Shown: positions 8,311 through 16,867 of the stretch, in pieces | How positions within the stretch are numbered: the stretch's first letter is position 1 | Layout of the letters: every line of letters starts with the position of its first letter | Assembly (NCBI GenBank): GCA_964540905.1 | Contig: CAZIOS010000008.1 | Coordinates: 23,156 to 87,155 of the forward strand | Length of the DNA: 64,000 nucleotides | Source of the DNA: VAYN01 sp964540905 | GTDB lineage: Bacteria > Actinomycetota > Thermoleophilia > Solirubrobacterales > 70-9 | Direction of reading: 5' to 3' | Notes under the pieces: model-generated | What the model was told of the DNA's origin: nothing | Database searches by the model: none | Seen by the model: only the letters and a program-made list of their open reading frames with translations | Translations under genes and position numbers: made by a program

Positions 8311-8318
8311 ACACGCCC

Positions 8319-9485
8319 TCAGCCGAGGGCGCGCTCGCGGCGGCGCCGCAGCCAGGAGCGGCGGGCGAGCCAGGCGAGCCAGGCGAGCAGCGCCAGTGGC
8401 CCAAGTACGGCGAGGGCGACGAGGGCGACGCCGGCGGCGATGCCGAGGATGTGGCCGGCATCGCCGAGCGCGGCGCCTGGACCCCAGGCGCCGCCCTGGG
8501 ACCCGGCGCGGTCCCGGGTTTCGATCAGCACCTGGACCTTGGAGAGGTTGGTGCGGCGCTGCAGCGCCGAGAGGCGTGAGCGCAGCGCGGCGGCATGGTT
8601 GTGCTCTGCCCGCAGCTCGACTTCGGCCGCGGCTCGCTCGGCGTCGGTATCGGCCGCGGCCAGCTGGCTGAGCAGGCCTTCGACCTTGGCCCGCGAGTCC
8701 CGCAGCCGTTCGCCGAGGCCGACGGTGGGCGCGGTGACGTCGGCGGTTGCCTGGTGGCGGGAGCGAACTTCGTCGATGCTCGAGAGCGCGTCGAGCGCGT
8801 CGCCGACCTTGGCGGCCGGGATCAGCAGGCTGAATCTGGCGGCGATTTCGGCGTTGTCGCTTTCGCGGATAGAGGAGCTGAGGACGATGCCGTCGTGGGC
8901 GTGGACGACTGCGAAAACCCGCCGGGCGTCGTCGCTCACGTCGTCGGGCGCGGCACCAAGGGTGAGCTCGGCGGAGCGTTCGACGTCGCGGTGTCTGGCG
9001 GGGAAGGCGAAGGGGCCGGTGTGTGCGCGGGCCCGGCCGTTGGCGAGGAACGGTTCGGCGGGAGATTCGGCGGGAGGTGATTCGGCTGCAGCTTCTGCGC
9101 TGGTCCCGACGGCGGCTTCTGATGCCTTCGCTGCGTGTCTCGGCGCCTTGACGACGCCTGGGGCGCTTTCGAATTGCACCGAACCGTGGGTAGGCCGCAG
9201 CCGGTGCGTGGAGGGCGAGGACCCCGGTTCGCTCGCGGCGACGACCACGGTGACGGCCGCGATCGCCGCCAGGGCGACACCGCCGGCCGGCAGCACCAGA
9301 CGTCGTGGCTGCGCGGTCCGCAGCTTTGCGGCCCAGCGGCTCAACGGCGTCGCAGCGGACTTAACCGGTGACGGAAACTCCGCGTCGACACGCGCGTCGA
9401 GCTCGGCGGCGAAGGCCGCTCGCGGCGCCGGGCGCAGCGAGCGCAGGGCTATGGCGAGCTCGTCGTTATCCCTAAATGGCTCCAT
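8319..9485 (-). CDS. DUF4349 membrane protein, likely partner of the adjacent ECF sigma factor
   Basis: A 388-residue protein. The cytoplasmic N-terminus (DELAIALRSLRPAPRAAFAAELDARV) resembles the short helical segment seen in anti-sigma-like proteins. A membrane helix follows (residues about 65-85, LVLPAGGVALAAIAAVTVVVAA). An extracytoplasmic DUF4349 domain comes next, with a coiled-coil stretch (ERLRDSRAKVEGLLSQLAAADTDAERAAAEVEL), then a second helix near the C-terminus (AAGVALVALAVLGPLALLAWLAWLA) and a basic tail. Its start overlaps the end of the sigma gene by 14 bases, so translation is probably coupled. An anti-sigma role is inferred from this arrangement, not shown. Confidence 0.8.
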   Translation of the reverse strand: MEPFRDNDELAIALRSLRPAPRAAFAAELDARVDAEFPSPVKSAATPLSRWAAKLRTAQPRRLVLPAGGVALAAIAAVTVVVAASEPGSSPSTHRLRPTHGSVQFESAPGVVKAPRHAAKASEAAVGTSAEAAAESPPAESPAEPFLANGRARAHTGPFAFPARHRDVERSAELTLGAAPDDVSDDARRVFAVVHAHDGIVLSSSIRESDNAEIAARFSLLIPAAKVGDALDALSSIDEVRSRHQATADVTAPTVGLGERLRDSRAKVEGLLSQLAAADTDAERAAAEVELRAEHNHAAALRSRLSALQRRTNLSKVQVLIETRDRAGSQGGAWGPGAALGDAGHILGIAAGVALVALAVLGPLALLAWLAWLARRSWLRRRRERALG

Positions 9486-10008
9486 CGCATGCCTCCCTCA
9501 GCTTGGTTATGGCCCGGTGCAACCTGGTGCCGGCGTTGGACTCGCTCAGACCCAGCACCGCGGCGATCTCGCGGTTGGAGAGGCCGGCGAAGAACTTGAG
9601 CGCGATCAGCTCCCGCTCCCGCGGAATCAGGCTGGCGAGGGCGGCCGAGACGGCGAGCCGTTGCTCGCTTGCCGCGGCACTCTCCTCGGCACCGACCGCG
9701 GCGAGGTCGGCGGGCTCGGCCGCCAGCTCGGCCTGGCGCCCGCGCCGCCGCAGCTCGTCGAGCGCCGCGTTGCGGGCGATCCCGAACAGCCAGGCGCGCG
9801 GCTCGCCGCGGTGGGGGTCGAAGCGCGAGCGCTTGCGGTAGGCGCGCTCGAAGGCGACGGCGGTGACTTCCTCGGCCGCGGCGGGATCGCGCAGCAGGCT
9901 GGCTACGTAGGCGTAGACGTCGTCGCGGCTGGAGCGGTAGAGCCGATCGAAGGCCAGATCCGCCTGCCGCGGCGCCGCCCCTGCGTCTGCGATCAGTGCC
10001 TGCTCCAC
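9472..10008 (-). CDS. ECF-type RNA polymerase sigma factor
   Basis: A 178-residue protein with sigma region 2 (FDRLYRSSRDDVYAYVASLLRDPAAAEEVTAVAFERAYRKRSRFDPHRGEPRAWLFGIARNAALDELRRR) and region 4 (ASLIPRERELIALKFFAGLSNREIAAVLGLSESNAGTRLHRAITKLRE), joined by a short Ala-rich linker. These two domains only, at this length, define the ECF class. It directs RNA polymerase to a small regulon, often in response to an envelope signal relayed by a membrane partner. The DUF4349 protein encoded downstream with a 14-base overlap is the obvious candidate partner. A TTTAGCCTC segment just upstream of its start may be the -10 region. Confidence 0.92.
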   Translation of the reverse strand: MEQALIADAGAAPRQADLAFDRLYRSSRDDVYAYVASLLRDPAAAEEVTAVAFERAYRKRSRFDPHRGEPRAWLFGIARNAALDELRRRGRQAELAAEPADLAAVGAEESAAASEQRLAVSAALASLIPRERELIALKFFAGLSNREIAAVLGLSESNAGTRLHRAITKLREACDGAI

Positions 10009-10063
10009 GCTCCTACTACGAGGCTAAACAGCCTTCGTCACAGAGAGGTGCGAGACGCGCCTC

Positions 10064-11416
10064 CTACGCGGCTTGGCGCAGGGCCCGGAAGAAGCGGGGG
10101 CGGGTCTGGCGCACGGGCATCGCGCCGGCGGCCTCGATCGACTCGGCGACGATCCCGAGCAGCTGGCCGAGGTCCTGCTGGGAGATCGAGAGCGGCGGCA
10201 CCAGCACCACGGTGTCGCCGAGCGGGCGCACGATCGCGCCGCGACGGCGCGCCTCCAGCGTCACCCGGTGGCCCATCCGCAGCGCCGGCTCGTGCTCGCC
10301 GAGGTCGATCCCGACCATGAAGCCGCGGCTGCGCACCTCGACCACCTCCGGCATCGCCTCGATCTCGGCCAGGCGTTGCTCGAGGAAGGCGATCTTCGGC
10401 TGCAGGCGCGCCAGCGTCCGCTCGGACTCGAAGACATCGAGGCTGGCGAGGCCGGCGGCGCAGGCGAGCGGGTTGCCGGTGTAGGTGTGGCCGTGGAAGA
10501 AGGTTCGCTGCTGCTCGGGGGCGCCGAGGAAGCCTTCGTAGACGCGCTCCGTGGTCAGGGTCGCCGCCAGCGGCATGTAGCCGCCGGTGATCCCCTTGGC
10601 GAGGCAGAGGAAGTCCGGCGCCACGCCCTCCTGCTCGCAGGCGAACATCGTCCCGGTGCGGCCGAACCCGGTCGCCACCTCGTCGCAGATCAGCAGCACC
10701 CCGTAGTGGTCGCAGAGGTCGCGCACGACCCGCAAGTAGCCGCGCGGGTGGACGATCATCCCCGCCGCCCCCTGGACCAGCGGCTCGACGATCACCGCCG
10801 CGATCTCCCGGTGATGCACGGAGAGGATGCGGGCGAGGTGGGTGGCGTCGCCGGGCTCGGCGGCGTGGGTGTCGAACAGCAGCGGCTCGTAGGTGGAGTG
10901 GAAGAGGTCGATGCCGCCGACCGAGACCGAGCCGATCGTGTCGCCGTGGTAGGCCTCGCGCAGGTGGACGAAGCCGCTGCGGCGGCCGTGCTCGCCGCCG
11001 CGCTGCCGCTGGTACTGGAAGGCCATCTTCAGGGCGATCTCGGCGGCGGTCGAGCCGGAGTCGGAGTAGAAGACGCGCGAAAGGCCCGGCGGAGCGAGCT
11101 CGATCAGGCGCGAAGCCAGCTCGGCGGCGCCGGGGTGCGAGAGCCCCAGCATCGTCGAGTGGGCGACCCGGTCGAGCTGGTCGCGCACCGCCTGGTCGAT
11201 CGTCGGGTGGCGGTGGCCGTGGACGTTGCACCAGAGCGAGGAGGTGCCGTCGATGTAGCGGCGGCCCTCGCCGTCGATCAGGTAGGAGCCCTCGGCCCGC
11301 TCGACGACCAGGGGCGCTTCTTCACTCCAGCCCTGCTGCTGGGTGAATGGGTGCCAGAGATGATCGTGGTCGAGCTGCGCGGAGTCCACCGGCATCGCGG
11401 CAGCGACCTTAGTCAT
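10064..11416 (-). CDS. bioA: adenosylmethionine-8-amino-7-oxononanoate aminotransferase
   Basis: A 450-residue class III PLP aminotransferase that converts 8-amino-7-oxononanoate to 7,8-diaminopelargonate in biotin synthesis. It starts with the BioA landmark DHDHLWHPFTQQQGW and has GEGRRYIDGTSSLWCNVHGHRHPTID, the PLP-contacting LLICDEVATGFGRTG and the lysine in FLCLAKGITGGYMPLAATL. The ATG at 11416 is chosen; another at 11395 is also possible. It stands apart from bioB-bioF-bioD, which lie about 5 kb away, and is divergent from a reductase-desaturase pair. Confidence 0.93.
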   Translation of the reverse strand: MTKVAAAMPVDSAQLDHDHLWHPFTQQQGWSEEAPLVVERAEGSYLIDGEGRRYIDGTSSLWCNVHGHRHPTIDQAVRDQLDRVAHSTMLGLSHPGAAELASRLIELAPPGLSRVFYSDSGSTAAEIALKMAFQYQRQRGGEHGRRSGFVHLREAYHGDTIGSVSVGGIDLFHSTYEPLLFDTHAAEPGDATHLARILSVHHREIAAVIVEPLVQGAAGMIVHPRGYLRVVRDLCDHYGVLLICDEVATGFGRTGTMFACEQEGVAPDFLCLAKGITGGYMPLAATLTTERVYEGFLGAPEQQRTFFHGHTYTGNPLACAAGLASLDVFESERTLARLQPKIAFLEQRLAEIEAMPEVVEVRSRGFMVGIDLGEHEPALRMGHRVTLEARRRGAIVRPLGDTVVLVPPLSISQQDLGQLLGIVAESIEAAGAMPVRQTRPRFFRALRQAA

Positions 11417-11447
11417 GGCCTCGGCCGGAACCGGGTCGGAAATCCTG

Positions 11448-11465
11448 TGTGACCAGGCCCTCACA
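11448..11465. promoter_or_regulatory. inverted repeat in the bioA / reductase-desaturase divergent region
   Basis: TGTGA at 11448-11452 and TCACA at 11461-11465 are separated by 8 bases inside the 65-base intergenic region. This is a plausible operator for either or both divergent transcripts. The half-sites resemble CRP sites, but those have a 6-base spacer, so identity of the binding protein is open. Confidence 0.4.
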
Positions 11466-11481
11466 ATCGTTACACAAATTC

Positions 11482-12600
11482 ATGTCACAATCTTCGGAGA
11501 TGGCCGAGCAAGGTGCGATCCCGAAGGTCCCGCCGCTGCGGCGGCGAGCGCTGCGCGCGGTCGGCTCGCTGTTCACGCCGCTGCTTCCCGACGACTACCT
11601 GGAGCTGATCGACCCGCTCCTCTCCACCCGTGAACTGCGCGGCCGGATCGAGCGGGTGGTGCCGGAGACCGCCGAGGCAGCGACGGTCTGGATTCGCCCC
11701 GGCCACGAATGGGCCGGGCACCGGCCCGGCCAGTACCTGCGGATCGGCGTCGTCGTCGACGGCGTCCACCACTGGCGCGCCTACTCGCTGACCTCCGACC
11801 CGGCAGGCACCGACGATGGGTGCATCGCGATCACGCCGAAGCTGGTCGAGGCGGGGAGGGTCTCGCCCTACCTGGTGCGCGCGGCCAGGCCCGGCGACGT
11901 CGTCCGGCTCGGCGGCGTCGAAGGCACCTTCGTCCTGCCCGAGCCGTTGCCGCCGAAGCTGCTCTTCGTCAGCGCCGGCAGCGGCATCACCCCGATCTTC
12001 GGCATGCTCGCCAGCCTCGCCGGCCGCGGCGCGCTCGCCGACGTCGTCCACCTGCACTCGGCTCGCAGCGCCGAGCAGGTGATCTTCGCCGAGCGCCTGC
12101 GCGCGCTTGCGGCCGACCACCCCGGCTTCGAGCTGCGCCTGCGCCTGACCGGCACCCAGGGCCGATTCGTCCCGGCCGAGCTCGACGCGCTCTGCCCCGA
12201 CTGGTGCGATCGCCACGCCTTCGCCTCCGGGCCGGCGGCGATGCTCGACGACCTCAGCCAGCATTGGCGGGCGCAGGGAGACCCGGAGCTGTTGGCGATG
12301 GAGCGCTTCCAGCCGATCGTCAGCGCTGGGGCCGGGGCCGGGGCGGGCGGCACGATTCGCTTCGACCGCAGCGGCGTCGAGGCCGTCAGCGACGGCGCCA
12401 CGCCGATCCTCGTCGCCGGCGAGGCGGCCGGCGCGGCACTGCCCTGCGGCTGCCGGATGGGCATCTGCCACACCTGCGTCGGCGAGCTGCGCCGCGGCGA
12501 GGTCCGGGACCTGCGCACGGGAGAGGTCCACGGCAGCGCCGGCGAGATGGTCAGGACCTGCGTCAACGCCCCCGAGGGGCCGATCGAGATCGCACTCTGA
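11482..12600 (+). CDS. ferredoxin reductase with C-terminal 2Fe-2S domain, desaturase partner
   Basis: About 372 residues. An FNR-type FAD domain (HRPGQYLRIGVVVDGVHHWRAYSLTSDP) is followed by an NAD(P) domain (LLFVSAGSGITPIFGMLASL) and a C-terminal plant-type ferredoxin domain with PCGCRMGICHTCVGEL and a later cysteine in VRTCVNAP. This order is that of NADPH-dependent reductases that feed electrons to membrane desaturases, such as mycobacterial Rv3230c. The next gene, 16 bases on, is a desaturase, so electrons very likely go there. ATG codons at 11482 and 11500 are both possible starts; the latter has GGAG placed too close. Confidence 0.88.
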   Translation: MSQSSEMAEQGAIPKVPPLRRRALRAVGSLFTPLLPDDYLELIDPLLSTRELRGRIERVVPETAEAATVWIRPGHEWAGHRPGQYLRIGVVVDGVHHWRAYSLTSDPAGTDDGCIAITPKLVEAGRVSPYLVRAARPGDVVRLGGVEGTFVLPEPLPPKLLFVSAGSGITPIFGMLASLAGRGALADVVHLHSARSAEQVIFAERLRALAADHPGFELRLRLTGTQGRFVPAELDALCPDWCDRHAFASGPAAMLDDLSQHWRAQGDPELLAMERFQPIVSAGAGAGAGGTIRFDRSGVEAVSDGATPILVAGEAAGAALPCGCRMGICHTCVGELRRGEVRDLRTGEVHGSAGEMVRTCVNAPEGPIEIAL

Positions 12601-12616
12601 GAACCGGGAGGAACAG

Positions 12617-13873
12617 ATGACCCCAGCAACCGCCGAGACCGATAAGGCCGCCACCGAGAGCCCGCTGAGCCGGCTCAGCGGCGCCCAGATCGAGGCCCTC
12701 GGCCACGAGTTCGACGTGATCCGCGACCGTGTCCGCGCCGACCTCGGCGAGCGCGACCGCCGCTACATCGAGGGCGTCATCGCCCTGCACCGCCGCCTCG
12801 CCGTGGTCTCGCGGGCGCTGCTGCTGGCCGCGGCGAACCGGCCCGCCCGCGCCGCCGGCACCGCGGCGCTCTCGGCGGCGAAGATCCTCGAGAACATGGA
12901 GATCGGCCACAACGTCCTGCACGGCCAGTGGGACTGGATGAACGACCCCCGCATCCACTCCTCGACCTGGGACTGGGACACCGCCTCCACCGCCGAGGCC
13001 TGGAAGCACTCCCACAACTACGTCCACCACACCTTCACCAACATCCGCGGCAAGGACCGCGACCTCGGCTACGAGATCATGCGGATCGACCCCGAGCAGC
13101 GCTGGCACCCGGTCTACCTGCTGCAGCCGTTCTACAACCTGCTGCTCGCCGCCTTCTTCGAGTGGGGGGTGGCCGTCCACGACCTCGACTTCGAGGCGAT
13201 CCGCAGGGGCGAGAAGTCGAAGGCGCAGCTACGGCGCGAGCTGGCCGGGATCCGTGCCAAGGCGAAGAGCCAGATCGTCAAGGACTACGTCGCCTGGCCG
13301 CTGCTGAGCGGGCTGGCTACGGCGGCGGTCGAGCTGGCGCTGGAGTCGGGCCGGGCCCGCGGCCGGCGGCGCCGCGGCGGGCTCGCCGGCAGCCTGCGGC
13401 GGGCGCTCGGCAAAGGCGCACGGGCCTACCGCTCGACCGCGGCGGCGAACGCGACCGCCAACGTCGTCCGCAACGTCTGGGCCTACGCGATCATCTTCTG
13501 CGGCCACTTCCCCGACCAGACCTACACCTTCAGCCAGGCCGAGGTCGAGGACGAGAGCCCCGGAGGCTGGTACGTGCGCCAGCTGTCGGGCTCGGCCAAC
13601 ATCGAGGGCGGCCCGTTCTTCCACCTCGCCAGCGGCAACCTCGGCTACCAGGTCGAGCATCACCTCTTCCCGGACCTGCCGAGCAGCCGCTACGCCGAGA
13701 TCGCGCCGCAGGTCAAGGACATCTGCGCCCGCTACGGCCTGCCCTACAACAGCGGCCCCTTCTCCCAGCAGCTGGGGATGGTGCAGCGGACGATCTTGCG
13801 CCTCGCCCTGCCCGGCGGCAAGGCCCGGCCGAAGCCGGGCCCCTACGCCGCGGAGCAGGTCACTGCTCTGTGA
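12617..13873 (+). CDS. membrane fatty acid desaturase
   Basis: A 418-residue di-iron membrane desaturase with three histidine boxes: HNVLHGQWDWMND, HSHNYVHHTFTN and QVEHHLFPDLP. The last is the QxxHH form typical of front-end and acyl-CoA desaturases. Hydrophobic segments lie between the boxes. It presumably introduces double bonds into acyl chains using electrons from the upstream reductase; together they resemble the DesA3-Rv3230c pair. GGGAGGAA lies just before the ATG. The ribosome site and 16-base spacing indicate an operon with the reductase. Confidence 0.92.
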   Translation: MTPATAETDKAATESPLSRLSGAQIEALGHEFDVIRDRVRADLGERDRRYIEGVIALHRRLAVVSRALLLAAANRPARAAGTAALSAAKILENMEIGHNVLHGQWDWMNDPRIHSSTWDWDTASTAEAWKHSHNYVHHTFTNIRGKDRDLGYEIMRIDPEQRWHPVYLLQPFYNLLLAAFFEWGVAVHDLDFEAIRRGEKSKAQLRRELAGIRAKAKSQIVKDYVAWPLLSGLATAAVELALESGRARGRRRRGGLAGSLRRALGKGARAYRSTAAANATANVVRNVWAYAIIFCGHFPDQTYTFSQAEVEDESPGGWYVRQLSGSANIEGGPFFHLASGNLGYQVEHHLFPDLPSSRYAEIAPQVKDICARYGLPYNSGPFSQQLGMVQRTILRLALPGGKARPKPGPYAAEQVTAL

Positions 13874-13906
13874 CATAGCGCACAGGAACAACTATTTCGC
13901 TTGAGA

Positions 13907-13930
13907 AATGGTTGCATCAGTGCAACCATT
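13907..13930. promoter_or_regulatory. 24-bp palindrome, probable MarR operator
   Basis: AATGGTTGCA at 13907-13916 and its exact complement TGCAACCATT at 13921-13930 flank a 4-base spacer (TCAG). It ends 6 bases before the marR start codon, where binding would block transcription or ribosome access. MarR proteins typically bind such palindromes in their own promoters. Confidence 0.72.
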
Positions 13931-13936
13931 GTCAAC

Positions 13937-14473
13937 ATGCAAGCGAGCGACGTAAAGGCAATCGCCGCCCAGGCGGCCTCCGAGGTGGGGCCCGAGGCGC
14001 AGGAGACCGCCGCCCGTCTGACCGCCCTCTTCCGCCACCTCTTCCTCTACGACCGCGGCAACCAGCTGCGGGTGATCGAGGAGTCGGGGCTGTCGATGAC
14101 CCAGTGCAAGGCGCTGCTGGAGCTGGGGGGGCTGGGGCAGACCGCGGAGACCTGGCAGGTCGGCGACCTGGCCGAGGTCTTCGGGGTCTCGGTGCCGTCG
14201 ATGAGCCGCGCCGTCGACGCCCTCGTCAAGAGCGGCCTGGCGACGCGGGTCGAGGACCCCGACGACCGCCGCGTGCGGCAGGTGCGGATCACCGCCAAGG
14301 GCAAGGACCTGGTGGAGACGCTCGTCGCCGTCCGCCAGTCCGGGATCGAGTCCTTCGCCGCCACGCTCAGCGCCGCCCAGCGACGCAAGCTCGACGCCGC
14401 CGTCGACTCGCTGATGGACCGCGAGGACATCGCACAGACCTATGAGCACCTGAAGGGAGTTGGACCCGCTTGA
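13937..14473 (+). CDS. MarR family transcriptional regulator
   Basis: A 178-residue protein with a winged helix-turn-helix: LSMTQCKALLELGGLGQTAETWQVGDLAEVFGVSVPSMSRAVDALVKSGLATRVEDPDDRRVRQVRITAKGKDLVE. The DPDDRRVRQVRIT wing is the MarR signature. The ATG at 13937 follows a perfect palindrome. Its end overlaps the start of an MFS exporter gene in TTGA, so the two are translated together. This is the standard layout of a ligand-released repressor that controls its own efflux pump; the ligand is unknown. Confidence 0.9.
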   Translation: MQASDVKAIAAQAASEVGPEAQETAARLTALFRHLFLYDRGNQLRVIEESGLSMTQCKALLELGGLGQTAETWQVGDLAEVFGVSVPSMSRAVDALVKSGLATRVEDPDDRRVRQVRITAKGKDLVETLVAVRQSGIESFAATLSAAQRRKLDAAVDSLMDREDIAQTYEHLKGVGPA

Positions 14474-16089
14474 CCCGTTACAACCACCTGATCACCGACG
14501 ACAACCGCAAGTGGTGGACGCTCGGAGCGATGTGCTTCGCGCTGTTCATGATCATGCTGGACAACACCGTCGTCAACGTCGCCCTGCCGTCGATCCAGAA
14601 AGACCTCGGCGCCTCGATCTCCGGCCTCGAGTGGACGATCAACGGCTACACGCTCTCCTTCGCGGTGCTGCTGGCGACCGGCGGCCGGCTCGGCGACATC
14701 TTCGGCCGCCGCCGCATGTTCCTCTTCGGCGTCGTCATCTTCGCCCTCTCCTCGGCCACCGCCGGCTTCGCGCCCGACGCGACCTCGCTGGTCATCAGCC
14801 GCGTGGTCCAGGGTGTCGGCGCGGCGCTGATGATGCCGGCGACGCTCTCGATCATCACCAACGCCTTCCCGGCCAACGAGCGCGGCAAAGCCCTGGGGAT
14901 GTGGGCGGGGGTCTCGGCTCTGGCCCTGGCGGTTGGCCCGGTGCTGGGCGGCTTCCTGACCGAGCAGGTCAGCTGGCGGGCGATCTTCTTCCTCAACATC
15001 CCGGTCGCGATCGGCGCCGTCACCGCCGCCCTGTTCGCGGTACGCGAGTCGCGCGACACCACCGTCGGCCGCGAGGTCGACTACGCCGGTGTCGCGGCCC
15101 TGACCGTGACGTTGACGGCGCTGGTGCTGGCCCTGGTCGAGGGCAACAGCTGGGGCTGGGGCTCGACCTCGATCGTGGCGCTGCTGATCACCGCCGTCGT
15201 CGGCGCCGTCGCCTTCGTCGCGATCGAGCTGCGGGTCAAGGTGCCGATGGTCGAATTCCGCTTCTTCACCGATCGCAACTTCCTCGGCGCCGTCGTCGTC
15301 GCCCTGATCGTCTCCTTTGCGATGCTCGGCGTCTTCTTCTTCCTCGCCCTCTACATGCAGGACATCCTCCATTACTCGCCGCTGGAAGCTGGGGTCAGGT
15401 TCCTGCCCTCGACGCTGATGATCGTCACCGTGGCGCCGATCGCCGGCCGGCTTTCCGACCGCTTCGGCCCGCGCTGGCTGATCGCCGGCGGGCTGGCGAT
15501 CGTCGCCGCCTCGCTGTTCAGCTTCAGCGGCATCGCCGTCGATTCGACCTACATCGACCTGCTGCCCGGCTTCATGCTGCTCGGCATCGGCATCGCGATG
15601 ACGATGTCGCCGATGACCAGCGCGGCGATGAACGCGGTCCCGGTCGACAAGGCCGGCATCGCCTCCGGCGTGCTCTCGATGTTCCGCATGGTCGGCGGCA
15701 GCCTCGGCGTCGCCGTCACCGGCGCGATCTTCCAGGGTCTGGTCAGCTCCCGGCTCGACTCGCTGCTGAGCGGCTCCGGCGTCACCGCGGCGCAGCGCGA
15801 CTCGATCTCCGAACAGCTCGGCGGCGGCTCCACCGGGCACATCCAGGGGCTCGCCCCGAGCCAGGCCAAAGCGGTCGCCAGCGCCGGCGCCGAAGCCTTC
15901 GTCTACGCGCTCGGCCACGCGATGTCGGTCTCCGGCGCGGTCGCGGTGCTCGGCGCCGTCGTCGGCGCCACCGCGATCCGCGCCAAGGGCAAGAAGACCA
16001 CGAGCGAGGCCTCTGAGGCCGAGGTCAATCTGGGCGGCGAGGCGCTGGCCGGCCAGGAGGCCCTCGCCGCCGCCGAGCCCGTCGCCTGA
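14470..16089 (+). CDS. MFS drug exporter, DHA2 (EmrB/QacA) family
   Basis: A 539-residue membrane protein with about 14 hydrophobic segments. Motif A appears as GGRLGDIFGRRRMF after helix 2, motif C as AGVSALALAVGPVLGGFL in helix 5, and the N-terminus shows LDNTVVNVALPSIQKDLGAS, the motif D1 of 14-helix drug:H+ antiporters. It likely exports a hydrophobic toxic compound. The TTG start at 14470 overlaps the MarR stop codon, giving tight coupling. The C-terminal tail is acidic and cytoplasmic. Confidence 0.9.
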   Translation: MTRYNHLITDDNRKWWTLGAMCFALFMIMLDNTVVNVALPSIQKDLGASISGLEWTINGYTLSFAVLLATGGRLGDIFGRRRMFLFGVVIFALSSATAGFAPDATSLVISRVVQGVGAALMMPATLSIITNAFPANERGKALGMWAGVSALALAVGPVLGGFLTEQVSWRAIFFLNIPVAIGAVTAALFAVRESRDTTVGREVDYAGVAALTVTLTALVLALVEGNSWGWGSTSIVALLITAVVGAVAFVAIELRVKVPMVEFRFFTDRNFLGAVVVALIVSFAMLGVFFFLALYMQDILHYSPLEAGVRFLPSTLMIVTVAPIAGRLSDRFGPRWLIAGGLAIVAASLFSFSGIAVDSTYIDLLPGFMLLGIGIAMTMSPMTSAAMNAVPVDKAGIASGVLSMFRMVGGSLGVAVTGAIFQGLVSSRLDSLLSGSGVTAAQRDSISEQLGGGSTGHIQGLAPSQAKAVASAGAEAFVYALGHAMSVSGAVAVLGAVVGATAIRAKGKKTTSEASEAEVNLGGEALAGQEALAAAEPVA

Positions 16090-16156
16090 TCGCACCGCGT
16101 CGATCAGGATTGAGCCGCCGGCTTCACGGTCGAGATCGCCCCCGGCAGCCTCGACG

Positions 16157-16858
16157 TCATCGTCGCCAGCTGAGCGGCGGCCAGCTCTCGGGATCGGCCA
16201 GGTCGAGCGCCGGCAGGGTCTGGACCGCGACCTCGCCGAGGGCGGCGATCGTCTCGCGGTTGGAGCGCTCGATCTCACTGGGCGCGGCCGGCCAGGGAGT
16301 GAGGACCACGGCCGCGACCTCGAGCCCGGCCGCGCGCGCCGCCGCGATCGTCAGCAGCGTGTGGTTGATCGTCCCCAGCCCGGGCGAGGCGGCGATTGCC
16401 AACGGCAGCCCGAGGTCGGCGGCGAGGTCGCGGATCAGGTAGGCCGAGGCGAGTTTCTGGTGCATAGCGTCAGAAACTCGCCTCACCAGGGGGACCATCA
16501 GGCCGCCGACGCCCTCGCAGACCAGGGTGTCTCCATCCGCCGCCGCGGCGCGGGCGGAGGCGAGCAGCCGCGCCGGCTCGATTTCCTCACCCGCCAGCGC
16601 CGCGGCGAGGTGGGGCGAGACCGGCGGCCGGTAGCGGTAGGGAGCGATCTCCTCGTCGCTCTGCGCCGAGCCCGAGGCCCGCCGCAGCAGCTCGTGGTCG
16701 GCCTCACCGGCCTCCTCGAGGCCGGTCACCGCCGGCTTGAAGACGGCGACGCGGCGGCCGGCGGCGGCGAGGGTGCGGGCGAGCGCCGCGGCGACGACGG
16801 TCTTGCCGACCTCGGTTCCGGTGCCGGTGACGAAGACGCCGGAGAGCGGCTCGCCCAC
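16157..16858 (-). CDS. bioD: dethiobiotin synthetase
   Basis: A 233-residue ATPase that closes the ureido ring of dethiobiotin from 7,8-diaminopelargonate and CO2. It starts with the P-loop GVFVTGTGTEVGKTVVAAAL and has VAVFKPAVTG and the CEGVGGLMVPL motif of BioD. The GTG start at 16858 lies 9 bases after the end of bioF, so it closes the bioB-bioF-bioD operon. Confidence 0.93.
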   Translation of the reverse strand: MGEPLSGVFVTGTGTEVGKTVVAAALARTLAAAGRRVAVFKPAVTGLEEAGEADHELLRRASGSAQSDEEIAPYRYRPPVSPHLAAALAGEEIEPARLLASARAAAADGDTLVCEGVGGLMVPLVRRVSDAMHQKLASAYLIRDLAADLGLPLAIAASPGLGTINHTLLTIAAARAAGLEVAAVVLTPWPAAPSEIERSNRETIAALGEVAVQTLPALDLADPESWPPLSWRR

Positions 16859-16867
16859 TGCAGTCCT

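Noticed and set aside
8319..8461. Reading frames that cross the N gap
   Set aside because: They only exist because N bases carry no stop codons; nothing can be said about coding there.
11448..11465. CRP site
   Set aside because: The spacer is 8 bases rather than 6, so only a generic inverted repeat is reported.
16090..16156. Short C-terminal-looking peptide (GFTVEIAPGSLDVIVAS) between the MFS gene and bioD
   Set aside because: Only about 17 codons preceded by a stop; too short to support a gene remnant.
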